A DNA stretch of 25,101 nucleotides. It comes from Cymbomonas tetramitiformis. Its lineage: Eukaryota > Chlorophyta > Pyramimonadophyceae > Pyramimonadales > Pyramimonadaceae. Of this stretch, positions 8,301 to 17,404 are shown in pieces. The stretch's first letter is position 1, and each line of letters begins with the position of its first letter. The notes beneath the pieces are model-generated. The model did no database searches and was not told the origin of the DNA. It saw only the letters and a list, made by a program, of their open reading frames with translations. The stretch spans positions 1-25,101 of the forward strand of contig LGRX02030616.1 of the NCBI GenBank assembly GCA_001247695.2. Reading direction: 5' to 3'. A program made the translations under genes and the position numbers.

Positions 8301-9335
8301 TAACCACTCATACGAGCCATAGGGGGAGGTGAACGCAGTCTTTTCTACATCCTCAGGCGCCATGGCCATCTGCCAGAACCCATCGACTGCATCTGTTCGG
8401 GGGTGCTCTCTAAGAGCTTCTAAGTCTACTTAACAATACAGGGAACCTAGTTCAAGCCTGCAAGAGATATGTATGGCTGTAAGCAAGATACATATATGTG
8501 AATCGGATCTTTCTTAAATGTCGGAGTTACAACAGCCAGGTGTGGCTGTTCAGTAACAAATTCAAAACTGTTTCATTCAGCCTGCTCGGCTGCTTTATGC
8601 CATGGTTTCCGATCTCGACTTTCGAACTTCACTCGATGTCGACTCCTGTCAGGTCCCATCATACTTCATGAGAACTCGAACAGTCACATCATAGAATCTG
8701 CCGACTAGCCCAGTTATATCATCACTGTATTCCGAGCCACTCCATATCACTCTGAATAATTATAACTGTGCCGACTTGGCAATATTGGAGGCCATACCAG
8801 CTTTCCCTCCAATTTCTCTGACTGCTGGTTTTCCCACCAAAACTCACTTTCGGGTCAGGTATTTCTGTCAGTCATATCTGTCAGACCCCCTTGTCATCTG
8901 GTCACATAAATGCCTGTCACTGATGACTGTCATCGTACCCGTCACTCGTAGCTCTGACGCGCCATCATACTGTCTCGTGACTTACCCTAGCACAACTCTC
9001 CCCCCCTTTTTGGCGCGCGCTTACGTCCTCGCTAGCGTTAGAGTTCGCCTGTATTTACATTGTCTGGGGATCAACAAACATGCACAGTGATGCTGGCTTC
9101 TAAGCCTCGGGTTCTCGGGTCCCGTGCCCCTCAGTCCTCGGGTCTGAGTCCCCCTGGCTTCTAAGCCTCGGGTTCTTGGGTCCCGTGCCCCTCAGTCCTT
9201 GGGTCTGAGTCCCCTTCCGCGCTGGAGGTTTCCCTAGGTTCCGTCCCCGAATTACGCTGCCAACGCTTAAACGGTTCTGTCGCCCTGGTACTCCTCTCGC
9301 TTGCGGGTCTTGCGCTGCTTTGCGCCCTGAGGGTT
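8301..9335. other. Region downstream of the gypsy-type methyltransferase ORF, no gene seen
   Basis: No ORF with recognisable content. In minus orientation this is where the 3' untranslated region and LTR of the gypsy remnant would lie. A TG-starting segment near 9080 (TGTTTGTTGATCCCC on the minus strand) could be an LTR start, but no second copy exists in the window to confirm it. Confidence 0.35.
9093..9214. repeat. Tandem duplication, two 61-bp units
   Basis: Units 9093-9153 and 9154-9214 begin CTGGCTTCTAAGCCTCGGG and differ at a few positions (e.g. TTCTCGGG versus TTCTTGGG). They lie just downstream of the methyltransferase ORF in element orientation and may be part of its 3' untranslated region. 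Confidence 0.85.
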
Positions 9336-10535
9336 TTAGACCCCAGTATCTTGTTCCTGCATCGAGATCTCATCCGTCTGCGCTGTCAGGGTGGCGATGA
9401 GGTCCATGATAGCTGCTGCACTTTCCTCGCTCATGCGCTTGCCCAACTTCAGTCCACAGAACAGATGGTGCAATAAGGTGCGGGGAATCGCGTATACTGC
9501 TTGCGCTGACCCCATGCCTCGTGTTCTGGATGCTGAAACTCCTTCTTGCGATGTGTTCTCGTGCTTTCCCAGCACAGCTCTCGCGGGACATGGCGTTGCT
9601 TGAGTACACTGCAGCAGGGGTACGGGTAGCACGGCGTTCGTCCAGATATGTGTAGGTTTCATGTAAGGTGTCCCATACCTACAGTAGGAGACGGGGTGAG
9701 GATCGGGTAACCCCTTCATCACAGATCGCGTGTGCAGCCCTCGCAGAGCATCCCCAGCTGGGTTCTCAATGAAGTAGTATGCTGGATCGTAGTACTCGAT
9801 GATCTGCCGGGTACGTTTCACTCGTCGATCAGCCAGTTCCAGATCTGGTACTCCTATAGTCTTGGCCTTGCTGTACTCCTTACATGGTGGGCTCGCCCAG
9901 ATCACGTCGAAGTGGTGTCGGGGGTACAGCTTGTAGTTCCAGTGGAGAATGTCCTCAGTGCATGTTGCTTGCCACTTGGGAAGAATATCCACTGTCACCA
10001 CTTCGCAACCGTCGAACTGTCGTTGGAACTGTTGCTCCACAGATCCAGTCCCACAGAAGAGGACGAGGATTCTCACAGGGTGTTGCACTGTTGTGAGATG
10101 TGGCTGGTACACCTGACTGGCACCCTTACTGTAAACCTTCGGAGTGGGGGCTCTCATTGCCATGAGCTGAGCCCTCTGCTCCTGCTGCTGGCCGTGCGTC
10201 TCCCTACGCCTCTTTTCTGGAGCCCTCCTCTGCTTCTCCTCATCAGCCTCAAAGGCTCTCAGAGGTTCCAGCCTGCCTCCCTTGCCCTCCAGGTCTTCTC
10301 GAGTCCGCCACTGGCGGTGACTGTGTGGTAATCCCTTCCACTTAGTCAACCACTCCTGTACTGACCCGCCAGTTTTCCCGCCTAGCTTTCTGAAGCGCGT
10401 GCGAATGATGCGCTCCACCTCGCGCTCCTTCTGCCCTTCTACCATTACTGGCGGTGGTGCCATCTCCTCCCGTCTGCTAACAAAGTGATCTGCGCCTGCC
10501 ATGATGCCGAAACTTGACTGATCCCCACCCATCAT
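9336..10535 (-). CDS. Chromodomain plus C5 cytosine methyltransferase ORF of a gypsy-type remnant
   Basis: 399 residues from ATG 10535. Residues about 38-97 resemble a chromodomain: EVERIIRTRF, EWLTKWKGLPHSHRQW (aromatic cage-type residues), then REDL and LRAFEADE. After a Gln/Arg-rich linker, residues about 153-365 form a C5-methyltransferase: motif I VLFCGTGSV (158-166), motif IV with WASPPCKEYS (catalytic Cys 218), and motif VI YFIENP (ENP 257-259), followed by YGTPYMKPTHIWTN. The SPPC and IENP pattern resembles small virus- or phage-type enzymes with no large target-recognition domain. Such an enzyme would methylate cytosine in DNA. The upstream protease ORF is in another frame and overlaps by about 59 bases. 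RT, RNase H and integrase, which normally lie between protease and chromodomain, are absent, so the start of this ORF is probably a deletion artefact. Methyltransferase capture by gypsy elements is known in charophytes. Confidence 0.82.
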   Translation of the reverse strand: MMGGDQSSFGIMAGADHFVSRREEMAPPPVMVEGQKEREVERIIRTRFRKLGGKTGGSVQEWLTKWKGLPHSHRQWRTREDLEGKGGRLEPLRAFEADEEKQRRAPEKRRRETHGQQQEQRAQLMAMRAPTPKVYSKGASQVYQPHLTTVQHPVRILVLFCGTGSVEQQFQRQFDGCEVVTVDILPKWQATCTEDILHWNYKLYPRHHFDVIWASPPCKEYSKAKTIGVPDLELADRRVKRTRQIIEYYDPAYYFIENPAGDALRGLHTRSVMKGLPDPHPVSYCRYGTPYMKPTHIWTNAVLPVPLLQCTQATPCPARAVLGKHENTSQEGVSASRTRGMGSAQAVYAIPRTLLHHLFCGLKLGKRMSEESAAAIMDLIATLTAQTDEISMQEQDTGV

Positions 10536-11567
10536 AGTCCAGCGTGACCGGCGAGAGGTGTCTCAACCACCTTCCTCCAAGTACAATGTCCACTTTGATT
10601 CCCAGAGGAAGTACTCGCATCTTGATGACCTCGGAGTACGTCCCTTCTGAAGTCTCCGCTGTCAGCTTGCCGTAAGCGACTTGCGCAGAGGTCTGCACTG
10701 ACCCATCCGCGAGGGTAACGTTCAGCGGCGTCCCATTAGCGCGAACCGTGAGGTTCAATCTCTTGACGCACTCACTGGAGATGAATTCATCCGAGGCACC
10801 AGAATCCACCAGCACGCGCACTCGCTGTCCCTTCAGCAAGGCCCAGAACACCAATAGCAGCGTTCCCTCTTTGTCCCGAACCGCAGTCAGCTGGCTGTCC
10901 TGGTTCCACATTACTTGACCATCGCGTCGCAGATGTGCACAGATGGCTGCTCGCACTGGGTGATGCAAAGGTACGCGCTGCTTAGACCGGATAGGTCTTG
11001 TGCGAGGTGGTGCAGGCTGAGGAAGAGGATCCGGACCAAAATACCACCCACCCTCCAGGTCGCGATCTGCTTGTTGCTGCCGCTCCTTAGCGCGTCGCTC
11101 CTGTCCTTGAGCGCGTCGTCTGGCGCGGCTCTGCGTGCGGCTTTCTAGAGGGTAAGAGCGAAGGGGTTGGAGGACAATCTCATCCTCCTCTTCCTCCCCA
11201 GAGCTATCTTCTGGTTCGGAATTTTGAGTGAAAGAGGTAGGTTCTTCTTCCCGCGGAGCAGCCGGGGCGTTGGTGACGTTTGCCGGTGCTGCCACTGCTT
11301 CATTACCTTCCAGAATCGGCCGCAGACGGTGGCGTTGCTGTTTCTGAATGGTCAGTAGCAGTTCCAGGTGGGTTTCCTCCTGGATGGGTTTCAGGGGAGT
11401 CGGCTCCACTCCTTCTGTCACCGTTGTCAGCACACTTTGGTTGCTCTCCGATCTGGCGGCGGCCAACTGTCGCTCCATCAGCTGCTGCGTGAAGCTGAGC
11501 GACCGCTGGGAGTCCTCGAGGTCTGAAATGTCCCCAGAAGTTGCGGGCTGAGAACTGGATGGAGATA
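9336..11567 (-). mobile_element. Internally deleted Ty3/gypsy (chromovirus-like) retrotransposon remnant
   Basis: It keeps the protease, chromodomain and methyltransferase in the order expected for a chromovirus whose RT-RNase H-integrase block is gone. The 5' side is cut off at 11567/11568 by the dispersed repeat, so the capsid half of gag is missing. No LTR pair was found in the window. The boundaries given are those of recognisable coding sequence only. Confidence 0.65.
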
Positions 11568-11592
11568 TACGACGACATTTTTGTACCTCCAA
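10477..11592 (-). pseudogene. Gag-linker and retropepsin fragment of the gypsy-type remnant
   Basis: 371 residues. The first ATG (11592) lies inside the dispersed repeat that begins at 11568, so the first codons are not retroviral and the true N terminus is lost. Residues 1-240 are low-complexity: Gln-rich, acidic (GEEEEDEI) and Arg-rich (SRARRRAQGQERR), with no zinc knuckle. A pepsin-like aspartic protease follows: LVDSGASDEF (catalytic Asp about 263), the LADGS flap region, and VDIVLGGRWL, a variant of the usual ILGxDWL. The frame ends shortly after at VKFRHHGRRRSLC, just where the linker to RT would start. The next recognisable domain is a chromodomain in another frame, which supports a deletion joint around 10480-10530. 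Confidence 0.78.
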
Positions 11593-11726
11593 AATTTTGC
11601 ATACAAAACCTCCAAAAATCGTGTTTTGCGTCCAAAAATGCCAACCAAGTTATTTTTGTAGTACAAAAATAACTTTCGTACCTACAAAAATGACTTTTGT
11701 GGGTCCCGAAATTATTTTTGGAGGCA
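11568..11726 (+). repeat. Dispersed 159-bp repeat, right copy
   Basis: Second copy of 8142-8300. It interrupts the 5' side of the gypsy remnant. Similar CCAAAAA/TTTTTGG-rich sequence continues to about 11890 (e.g. TTTTTGGAGGC followed by CACCTCCAAAA, an inverted pair near 11715-11736), so this copy appears to be the longer one. Confidence 0.8.
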
Positions 11727-13508
11727 CACCTCCAAAATTATACATTTTTGGTATAAGTGGGTCCAAAAATGAAAGATTCCATTTTATTCACTTTATATAA
11801 AGTATCTTTGGCATTATACATTTTTGTAGGGTACCCTAGATCCAAAAATTTAAGCACTCAGTCTTAAGAGCTACAAAAATTATTGTGATCACTACTAAGC
11901 ACGCTGTCACGTAGCGGTGTCGCGTCGCGGTGTCGCTATCGCCACGCGTCGAGCATCTGCTCTAACTAATCAAACATGTGCCAGCTCAAGATCCGTTCGC
12001 GTTGGTGGAGATCGAATTTTAACCAATAACCGAATATGTCGATTGATACGATGACTTCCTTCGGGAATCTGATAGGTTAAACAGAGCAACTGACAATGAT
12101 GCTCGATGCGGACGGTTGAATTGTGATCTTTGGTTCAGAACAAATTCAAACCAGTAGCCATGTAGCGCGGGTTTTGAAATCGGGTTCTGCGGCAACATTT
12201 TTCAGCCTTCCTTGCACTGCCTATACTGTGATTTATTATTGCAGCTTGAGTTGTTTAATATGATTACGCGTATGGCTACTTTTCTTAGCGCTCATCGGTT
12301 CGTCATTTTATACTTCTACGACAACAATGGCTCACTATTTTGTTCTGTCACTGACCGTTTTGTGTAGGTGACGCTTTTTTTGTTGGTGTGAAATTCTTTG
12401 TTTGCATGTTACGCCTCTATTTGTTGGGGATATGGAAGTCTCTCGTGACCATTCACGCTGGCGCGTAGCATGGTCTTTTTTCGGAAGTCCGTACCTTAAG
12501 AATTTATCTCAGCATCGGGCTTCACAGATTTGGAGGTGGCAGCGTGTTTGAGGCCTGACCTTGGCTGGATCGACCCGGTCACGTAGACCATGCTATTGCA
12601 TGTGAGTGGCACAGTTTTTCGTGCGGCTCCTCTTATTGTTTTCCCGGGACTACTGCACCTGCAAAGTGGTTTTCTTAGAAAGTTGATCACAGCATCGGGA
12701 GTTACGTACTCCTCTGCCCGCAAAAGCTTTTTTTGTTTTGTTTAGTTGATCTCCGATTCTGCCTTGGGGGTAGCATCGTGTCTAGGGAGCCTTGAAACTG
12801 GCGAGATCAACCCGGTCGTCGTAGACCATGCTACCACCGACTTTTTTGTGACTCGTTGCAGGATCGAACGAGTGGGACAGTTTCTTACGCAGCTTTAAAA
12901 TCTTCATGTTAAGTTTGCATGTATTTCGTGATCTTCTGCGAGACACTCATTAATCGAACATGTTGATTCACGTTATCTTGTTTGTGTTTCTTCTCAACTG
13001 ACACGTCAACTCGTATGCGCAGGTACGGATAGATGTCCGCAGTAGACCTCGATCGTTTACTCGGTGTAATCTTCGTTTCTGGCGTGGACTTGAGAAAAAT
13101 GCTTGAAATGTATGCGGTATCATTATCGCAATCCAGAAAATGATGGCTAGTCAGCAGCAGTTCAGTCGTCGGTGGCAAATTTGAAGCAGATTTTCGGGAG
13201 CTTGTTTTGCTGGGTGACTGTAAAGTAAGAGTGGAGGGAAGAGTTTTTCATGTCACATAAAATTGAAATAGTTGTAGACAGAAAAAGCTGTATATGAACA
13301 CGTTATGTATATTAAATTGCGGATATTTACGGTAAAAAATTCCTCGCAAAATATGAGCAAGTGTAGACGGGTCATGCCGAACTTTTTAGAATTGTGTGAT
13401 TTCTTGATAAGTTGATAACATTTTGAAGTTTAAAGCAATTTATTGAACGATTTGCTATATTTACCTTAAAACCTTGCTACCTTAAATGCATACTCATATG
13501 GATACTTA
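11727..13508. other. Region without recognised genes
   Basis: Up to about 11890 the sequence looks like a continuation of the dispersed repeat. From 11900 to 13508 there is no convincing ORF. A diverged duplication occurs within it (see 12529-12895). Confidence 0.4.
12529..12895. repeat. Diverged duplication, two related blocks
   Basis: Blocks 12529-12636 and 12765-12895 share a core (GATCGACCCGGTC versus GATCAACCCGGTC, then CGTAGACCATGCTA in both) and flanking similarity such as CACAGTTTTTCGTGCGGCT versus GACAGTTTCTTACGCAGCT. Before each block stands a related GCATCGGG segment. The minus-strand translation shares SMVY and a ...IN ending but carries no known motif. It is probably an old tandem duplication. 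Confidence 0.4.
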
Positions 13509-13517
13509 ATACTTTAT
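13509..13517. repeat. 9-bp target site duplication, left (ATACTTTAT)
   Basis: Identical to 17750-17758. Together they flank the inverted termini GGGATAAGT...ACTTATCCC. Confidence 0.8.
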
Positions 13518-13525
13518 GGGATAAG

Positions 13526-13732
13526 TCTAGATTGGGTGTAGACATTTCATTATAATTCAGATTGGGTGTAGGCACTTCATTTTAATCTAGATTGGGTGTA
13601 GGCACTTAATTTTAATCCAGATTGGGTGTAGACATTTCATTTAATCCAGATTGGGTGTAGGCACTTCATTTTAATCTAGATTGGGTGTAGACATTTCATT
13701 TTAATCTAGATTGGGCGTAGACTTCATTTTAA
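13526..13732 (+). repeat. Subterminal array of seven ~30-bp units
   Basis: Units follow the pattern CTAGATTGGGTGTAGACATT with a variable tail (TCATTTTAAT). They alternate between GTAGACATTTC and GTAGGCACTTC variants. The same units occur inverted at the other end of the TIR element (17602-17741), so these are transposon subterminal repeats. Confidence 0.85.
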
Positions 13733-13800
13733 CATACCTTGATGCCTGGAGGGCATTGCACTTTACATTGATAATATTGCATGTGAAAATTATTATGTAA

Positions 13801-14006
13801 ATTCGACCGTTAGATATCAACATCTGACCACAATGAACATATCTACCGGTTGGATTTGCGAAATAATGTTTTTTTAAGCATCAAACAACAAAAACCGTCG
13901 ATCACGAACAAATTTTTGCTAGTCACCGCATACAAAAACATTATTTCACAATTTCAACCGTTAGATATGTTCATTGTGGTTAGATGTCGATATCTACCGG
14001 TTGAAT
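13801..14006. repeat. Internal inverted repeat of the TIR element
   Basis: Arms 13801-13873 and 13934-14006 (about 73 bp) are inverse copies with scattered differences, sharing ATATGTTCATTGTGG and ACCGGTTG-type segments. A third copy, parallel to the second arm, lies at 17457-17530 beyond the LTR insertion. Confidence 0.75.
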
Positions 14007-14036
14007 TTGCGAAATGATGTTTTGTTTTGCAACAAA

Positions 14037-14246
14037 TGCTGGATGTGACACACCGACAGTAAAGACTGTCACCTGTCACTTCCTATAGTAGGCTGGGTGA
14101 CCGTCACCAGTAGACGGGAAACACCCGTTAGTATTTATGTGTATCTCTTTTATCAATCTGCGACTTTTACCGTTCTGATATCGAAATCCTTAACACAGGG
14201 TTTATTCTCCGTTATCCGATATATACACCCGACTATATATCTGACA
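14037..14246 (+). repeat. 5' LTR (210 bp)
   Basis: Starts TGCTGGATGTGACAC and ends ATATATCTGACA. Matches 17194-17404 apart from a missing A in CGACAGTAAAG, CGAAATCC versus CGAAACCC, and CTGACA versus TTGACA. Confidence 0.92.
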
Positions 14247-14261
14247 GGTTTGGCCCCACTT
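14247..14261 (+). promoter_or_regulatory. Primer-binding site, initiator tRNA-Met anticodon-arm type
   Basis: GGTTTGGCCCCACTT directly follows the 5' LTR. It resembles GGTTATGGGCCCAC, the complement of the anticodon arm of eukaryotic initiator tRNA-Met, with one base missing and one changed. The second LTR element in the window has a better match at the same place (21653-21666). Confidence 0.6.
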
Positions 14262-14635
14262 GCGCTTTATTTAGCCACTGCGACACCGCGAGGATGATTG
14301 GCTAAGGCCGGACGCTTGGGATGGAGTGAGGCGCTCCGCGCGTGGAAGTGCCGGCGGTCGCGGGTATGGCCTAAGTTTTGTGGGTTGATTTACGGCTAGC
14401 TGTAGGCCTTGGAGGACATCTTTTCTACGGGATTTAACGTTGGGTTGGTTTACGCATCCTGGTTGGTCACCACACCGTTTCGTATCGGCCGCCATCTACC
14501 ACACGACTTCTCAGAATTTCTGCTCTCTCACGGCAGCCGTATCGACGACCCACCACATTTCTTGGCCGCCCAAGACTACCGCATTTTTTTTTCCACGTCT
14601 TCTTGCCTCACTCCACCCCTGTAGTCTTCTTCATC

Positions 14636-16276
14636 ATGGTTGCTTCTACTAGATCGACGGCTAGCATGGCGCATCGCCGCCGCACATTAAGCACAATTTT
14701 TGACTCCGTTGCTGCCAGGCATGCCAACACGCCCGCGACCACGCCAGCGGCGCAGCCGGCCGCTAATTCGGCGGGGGCCGCATTTTTGGCATCGGTACGC
14801 ACACTACAGCGGGAGCACTTCGACATGAAGGTGGCGAAGCACGTCCAACGCAAGTTGTTCGACGGCAAGGAGGGTAGATTTTCCGGTGCGGAGCCCCACG
14901 CGGCGGCCATCTTCACGAGGATGGTCTCTGCCCTGCAGGCGGCATTCGTCACTGAGGACACCGGTTTCCTCCCGCTCTTCACGCTGGACGACGCTACTTT
15001 GGCCGTCCGCGTGGAGGCCAACAATTTGTTGTTCTCCACGATCGAACTGCTGATCGACCCCTCGTCGCCCGCAGCGGACTGGTTGGACTCGTCCCACGCC
15101 AGCTTCCCGGCAGACGGTAAGCGTGTCCTGCTCGAGTTCGCCCGTCGGATGATCCCGGTTGGGGACCCCTTCCAGGGGCAGGCGGACATGTTTGCCGTCC
15201 GCATCGCTGCGGGCGTGGACCCTCATGGACCCATTGAGGACTTCAACGCCGCGCTCAAGGCAGCGAGGACGAGATCGACGCTCCAGGACGAGGACGTGAA
15301 GTCCCTTTTCATCAAAGCCCTCGACGCCACCTTCTACCAACCGGTGGTGTCCCGTTTGCTCCTTCACGACCAGCGAGCCGCCCACGACCTACTCACCATT
15401 CAGCAGTGGGTGCGGGAGTGCTACGGCGAGCACGTGCGGGCGGGCACCGCCACCGCATCCGCACACCGGTACTCCCACGGCACGCACTTCATGGAGAAGG
15501 GCGTTGATGGGTCGGGTGCGGCGGGTGAGATCGAGGACTTACGGACAATGGTACTCGACTTGAAGAGACAATTGGCCACCTTCCTCGTCGCCGCCGAGTC
15601 CGAACCGTCTCCGCAGGGGTTTACCCCTCGCGCGGACAAACCGGACCGCCGGGTCAAGACCCGTTTCGCAGCCTCGCCCCTCCCCAAAGGGGGGAATTGG
15701 TCTCAGTCCGTCTCACGGAAGGTGGCCTTCCACCGCGGGAGCGGTGCGACAATCCCGTACTGCCAAAATCAGGTGTGTGCTAAGGGGAAAGCGAGGCATT
15801 GGCACCGGGACTGCCCGAACGGGGGCAGGGCCGGGCTCTCGGCGTTCGCCTTCGCCGAGGAGGCCGAGAACTCCGTGCTTGCCGCGAAGTTCCAGCACGC
15901 CATCGACCACGGCGACCCCGTGGAATTCGACGCCCTCTGCATGCTTGCGGGCGGGAAGCCGGAGGTCTTCACCGATCTTTCGGCGTGCTCGTTCTGCGAG
16001 GAGGACGGTGAGGTCCTCGTGTCCGCTGTCGCCGAATTCTCTGAGATGGCACACGCGGCTGGAGCTTCCACGTTCAACGTCAACACCTTCACTGCCGACT
16101 TGCCGGTGGTGTCGGAGCCGGCCGCGCACTCCCCGCCCGCGTCGGTTGAGCGTCCGAAGAGGAATGGACCGGTCCGCCGAACCCCTTCTGCCCTCCCGTC
16201 ACCCGCACGTTTGCCGATTTCATTGAGAGTACGGGAATTGCGTTGGGGGCGCCCGACGAGCCGAACGCGAGCATGA
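14636..16276 (+). CDS. Gag protein of the LTR element, with an unusual zinc knuckle
   Basis: 546 residues from ATG 14636, the first ATG after the primer-binding site in this frame. Residues 1-50 are basic and Ala/Pro-rich. About 80-265 form a helical capsid-like region of Copia/UBN2 style. 300-316 is a short coiled-coil-like segment (IEDLRTMVLDLKRQLATF). A zinc knuckle follows, spaced C376-X4-C381-X6-H388-X4-C393 rather than the usual CX2CX4HX4C. The gag would package element RNA in cytoplasmic particles. The last 35 or so residues are Arg/Pro/Ser-rich and look out of frame: from about 16190 the neighbouring frame (FADFIESTGIALGAPDEP) reads more naturally and continues into the next ORF. A frameshift near 16170-16200 probably separates two parts of one original ORF. 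Confidence 0.8.
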   Translation: MVASTRSTASMAHRRRTLSTIFDSVAARHANTPATTPAAQPAANSAGAAFLASVRTLQREHFDMKVAKHVQRKLFDGKEGRFSGAEPHAAAIFTRMVSALQAAFVTEDTGFLPLFTLDDATLAVRVEANNLLFSTIELLIDPSSPAADWLDSSHASFPADGKRVLLEFARRMIPVGDPFQGQADMFAVRIAAGVDPHGPIEDFNAALKAARTRSTLQDEDVKSLFIKALDATFYQPVVSRLLLHDQRAAHDLLTIQQWVRECYGEHVRAGTATASAHRYSHGTHFMEKGVDGSGAAGEIEDLRTMVLDLKRQLATFLVAAESEPSPQGFTPRADKPDRRVKTRFAASPLPKGGNWSQSVSRKVAFHRGSGATIPYCQNQVCAKGKARHWHRDCPNGGRAGLSAFAFAEEAENSVLAAKFQHAIDHGDPVEFDALCMLAGGKPEVFTDLSACSFCEEDGEVLVSAVAEFSEMAHAAGASTFNVNTFTADLPVVSEPAAHSPPASVERPKRNGPVRRTPSALPSPARLPISLRVRELRWGRPTSRTRA

Positions 16277-16941
16277 ACTTGCTCTCCGCGGTTGAGACGC
16301 CGAAGCGCGTGATCGACTACAAGCCCGCGGCTTACGCCGCGTGCGGCGATGACGACAAGGGTGCCTCGGTGGCACCGCCGCGGCCGCGGTACGGCTGCGG
16401 GAACGGCATTCCGAGGTTCGCGAGGTCTCTCCTCACTTCCTCCTTGGTGTGCGCGCTCTTTATGATTTGTGCCACCGCCGCGCCGCACACCGTTGCCGGT
16501 GTCGGTGGTGCCGGTGCGCGCACATGCACGGGTCCACCGGTCGGTGGTGCTACGTCCACTGGCTCGGCAGTCCCGGCTGCGGAGGCTTCGCCAGCTGACA
16601 TGATTCCAGACATGCCATGTGCCATTCCGCCTCGTCGCCAACGGCGGGAGCAGAGACGGCAGGGCCGCTACATGGCTCCGATGCCGTGGCATCCCGGGCC
16701 GCCACCGCCTGCCGAGTTGTTTGTGGGCGGCCCTCCGCTGTCGCCGGCTTCATCTTCAGATGACGAGGCTCCACCGTCGGGCGGCACTTGGCAGCACCCT
16801 GGTACGGTGCAGCCTCCCGTGATCGAGAATCCGTCAATTCCTTCTACGAATGATTCATCACCGGCCCCGGGGGCCGGCAACTGCTTCACAGTCACGCTGC
16901 TCCGAGCCGGGCAGACAGCTCCGAAGACCACTAGTGGCTAG
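16273..16941 (+). CDS. Second ORF of the LTR element, with a hydrophobic segment, function unknown
   Basis: 222 residues from ATG 16273-16275, which overlaps the gag stop as ATGA. The frame is open further upstream to about 16180, so it may be the displaced 3' part of gag rather than a separate gene. It contains a hydrophobic stretch (SLLTSSLVCALFMICATAA) that could span a membrane or act as a signal anchor, then Gly/Thr/Ala-rich low-complexity sequence, an Arg-rich patch (RRQRREQRRQGR) and a Pro/Ser-rich tail. No protease, integrase or RT motif is present. A leftover piece of a polyprotein after deletion of pol, or an env-like relic, are both possible; neither is shown. Confidence 0.45.
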   Translation: MNLLSAVETPKRVIDYKPAAYAACGDDDKGASVAPPRPRYGCGNGIPRFARSLLTSSLVCALFMICATAAPHTVAGVGGAGARTCTGPPVGGATSTGSAVPAAEASPADMIPDMPCAIPPRRQRREQRRQGRYMAPMPWHPGPPPPAELFVGGPPLSPASSSDDEAPPSGGTWQHPGTVQPPVIENPSIPSTNDSSPAPGAGNCFTVTLLRAGQTAPKTTSG

Positions 16942-17185
16942 AATTAGTCACGCCGTGCCTGCCTGGGAGTTAGCTGTAGTGTAGCCTCCTGGATGTGCAG
17001 AAGGGCTCTCTGAGTTTGAGCTGTGTTTAGGGTTTTAGCAAAGTAACAGCAGTATCTGACAATCTTGCTGTGACCTGGGACCGCCCTGACCAAGAGTACA
17101 GGCCCCCAGTTGTGCTACAGTTTCCTCCTGAAGTTGAGTAGGGAGTTTGTTTGCTTCGTTCACTACTAGCTCCGGTCACCACCCT

Positions 17186-17193
17186 AGGTGGTG
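17186..17193 (+). promoter_or_regulatory. Polypurine tract before the 3' LTR
   Basis: AGGTGGTG immediately precedes the LTR start TGCTGG. The same AGGTGGTG precedes the 3' LTR of the second element (23260-23267). Confidence 0.6.
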
Positions 17194-17404
17194 TGCTGGA
17201 TGTGACACACCGACAAGTAAAGACTGTCACCTGTCACTTCCTATAGTAGGCTGGGTGACCGTCACCAGTAGACGGGAAACACCCGTTAGTATTTATGTGT
17301 ATCTCTTTTATCAATCTGCGACTTTTACCGTTCTGATATCGAAACCCTTAACACAGGGTTTATTCTCCGTTATCCGATATATACACCCGACTATATATTT
17401 GACA
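17194..17404 (+). repeat. 3' LTR (211 bp)
   Basis: Pair of 14037-14246. Followed directly by the target duplication ACAAA (17405-17409). Confidence 0.92.

Larger units (their letters stand above)
14037..17404 (+). mobile_element. Gag-only LTR retrotransposon (Copia-style priming), 3.37 kb
   Basis: LTRs of 210 and 211 bp (TGCTGG...GACA) are flanked by the 5-bp target duplication ACAAA (14032-14036, 17405-17409). The 2.95-kb interior has a primer-binding site, a gag ORF, a second ORF and a purine-rich tract, but no protease, integrase, RT or RNase H. This is the layout known from plant TR-GAG elements, which depend on enzymes supplied by relatives. The LTRs differ by one indel and two substitutions that I could find, suggesting a recent insertion into the TIR element. 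Confidence 0.9.

Noticed and set aside
8142..11726. The two 159-bp repeats as LTRs of the methyltransferase element
   Set aside because: No target duplication, no primer-binding site or purine tract next to them, and the protease ORF starts inside one copy. They fit a dispersed repeat better.
13526..13732. Regular ~30-bp repeats as a CRISPR array
   Set aside because: Units are contiguous without unique spacers, recur inverted at the other end of a TIR element, and the DNA is eukaryotic.
14608..16692. Long minus-strand ORFs opposite the gag
   Set aside because: Shadow frames of a GC-rich coding region; gag has the start, zinc knuckle and correct position after the priming site.
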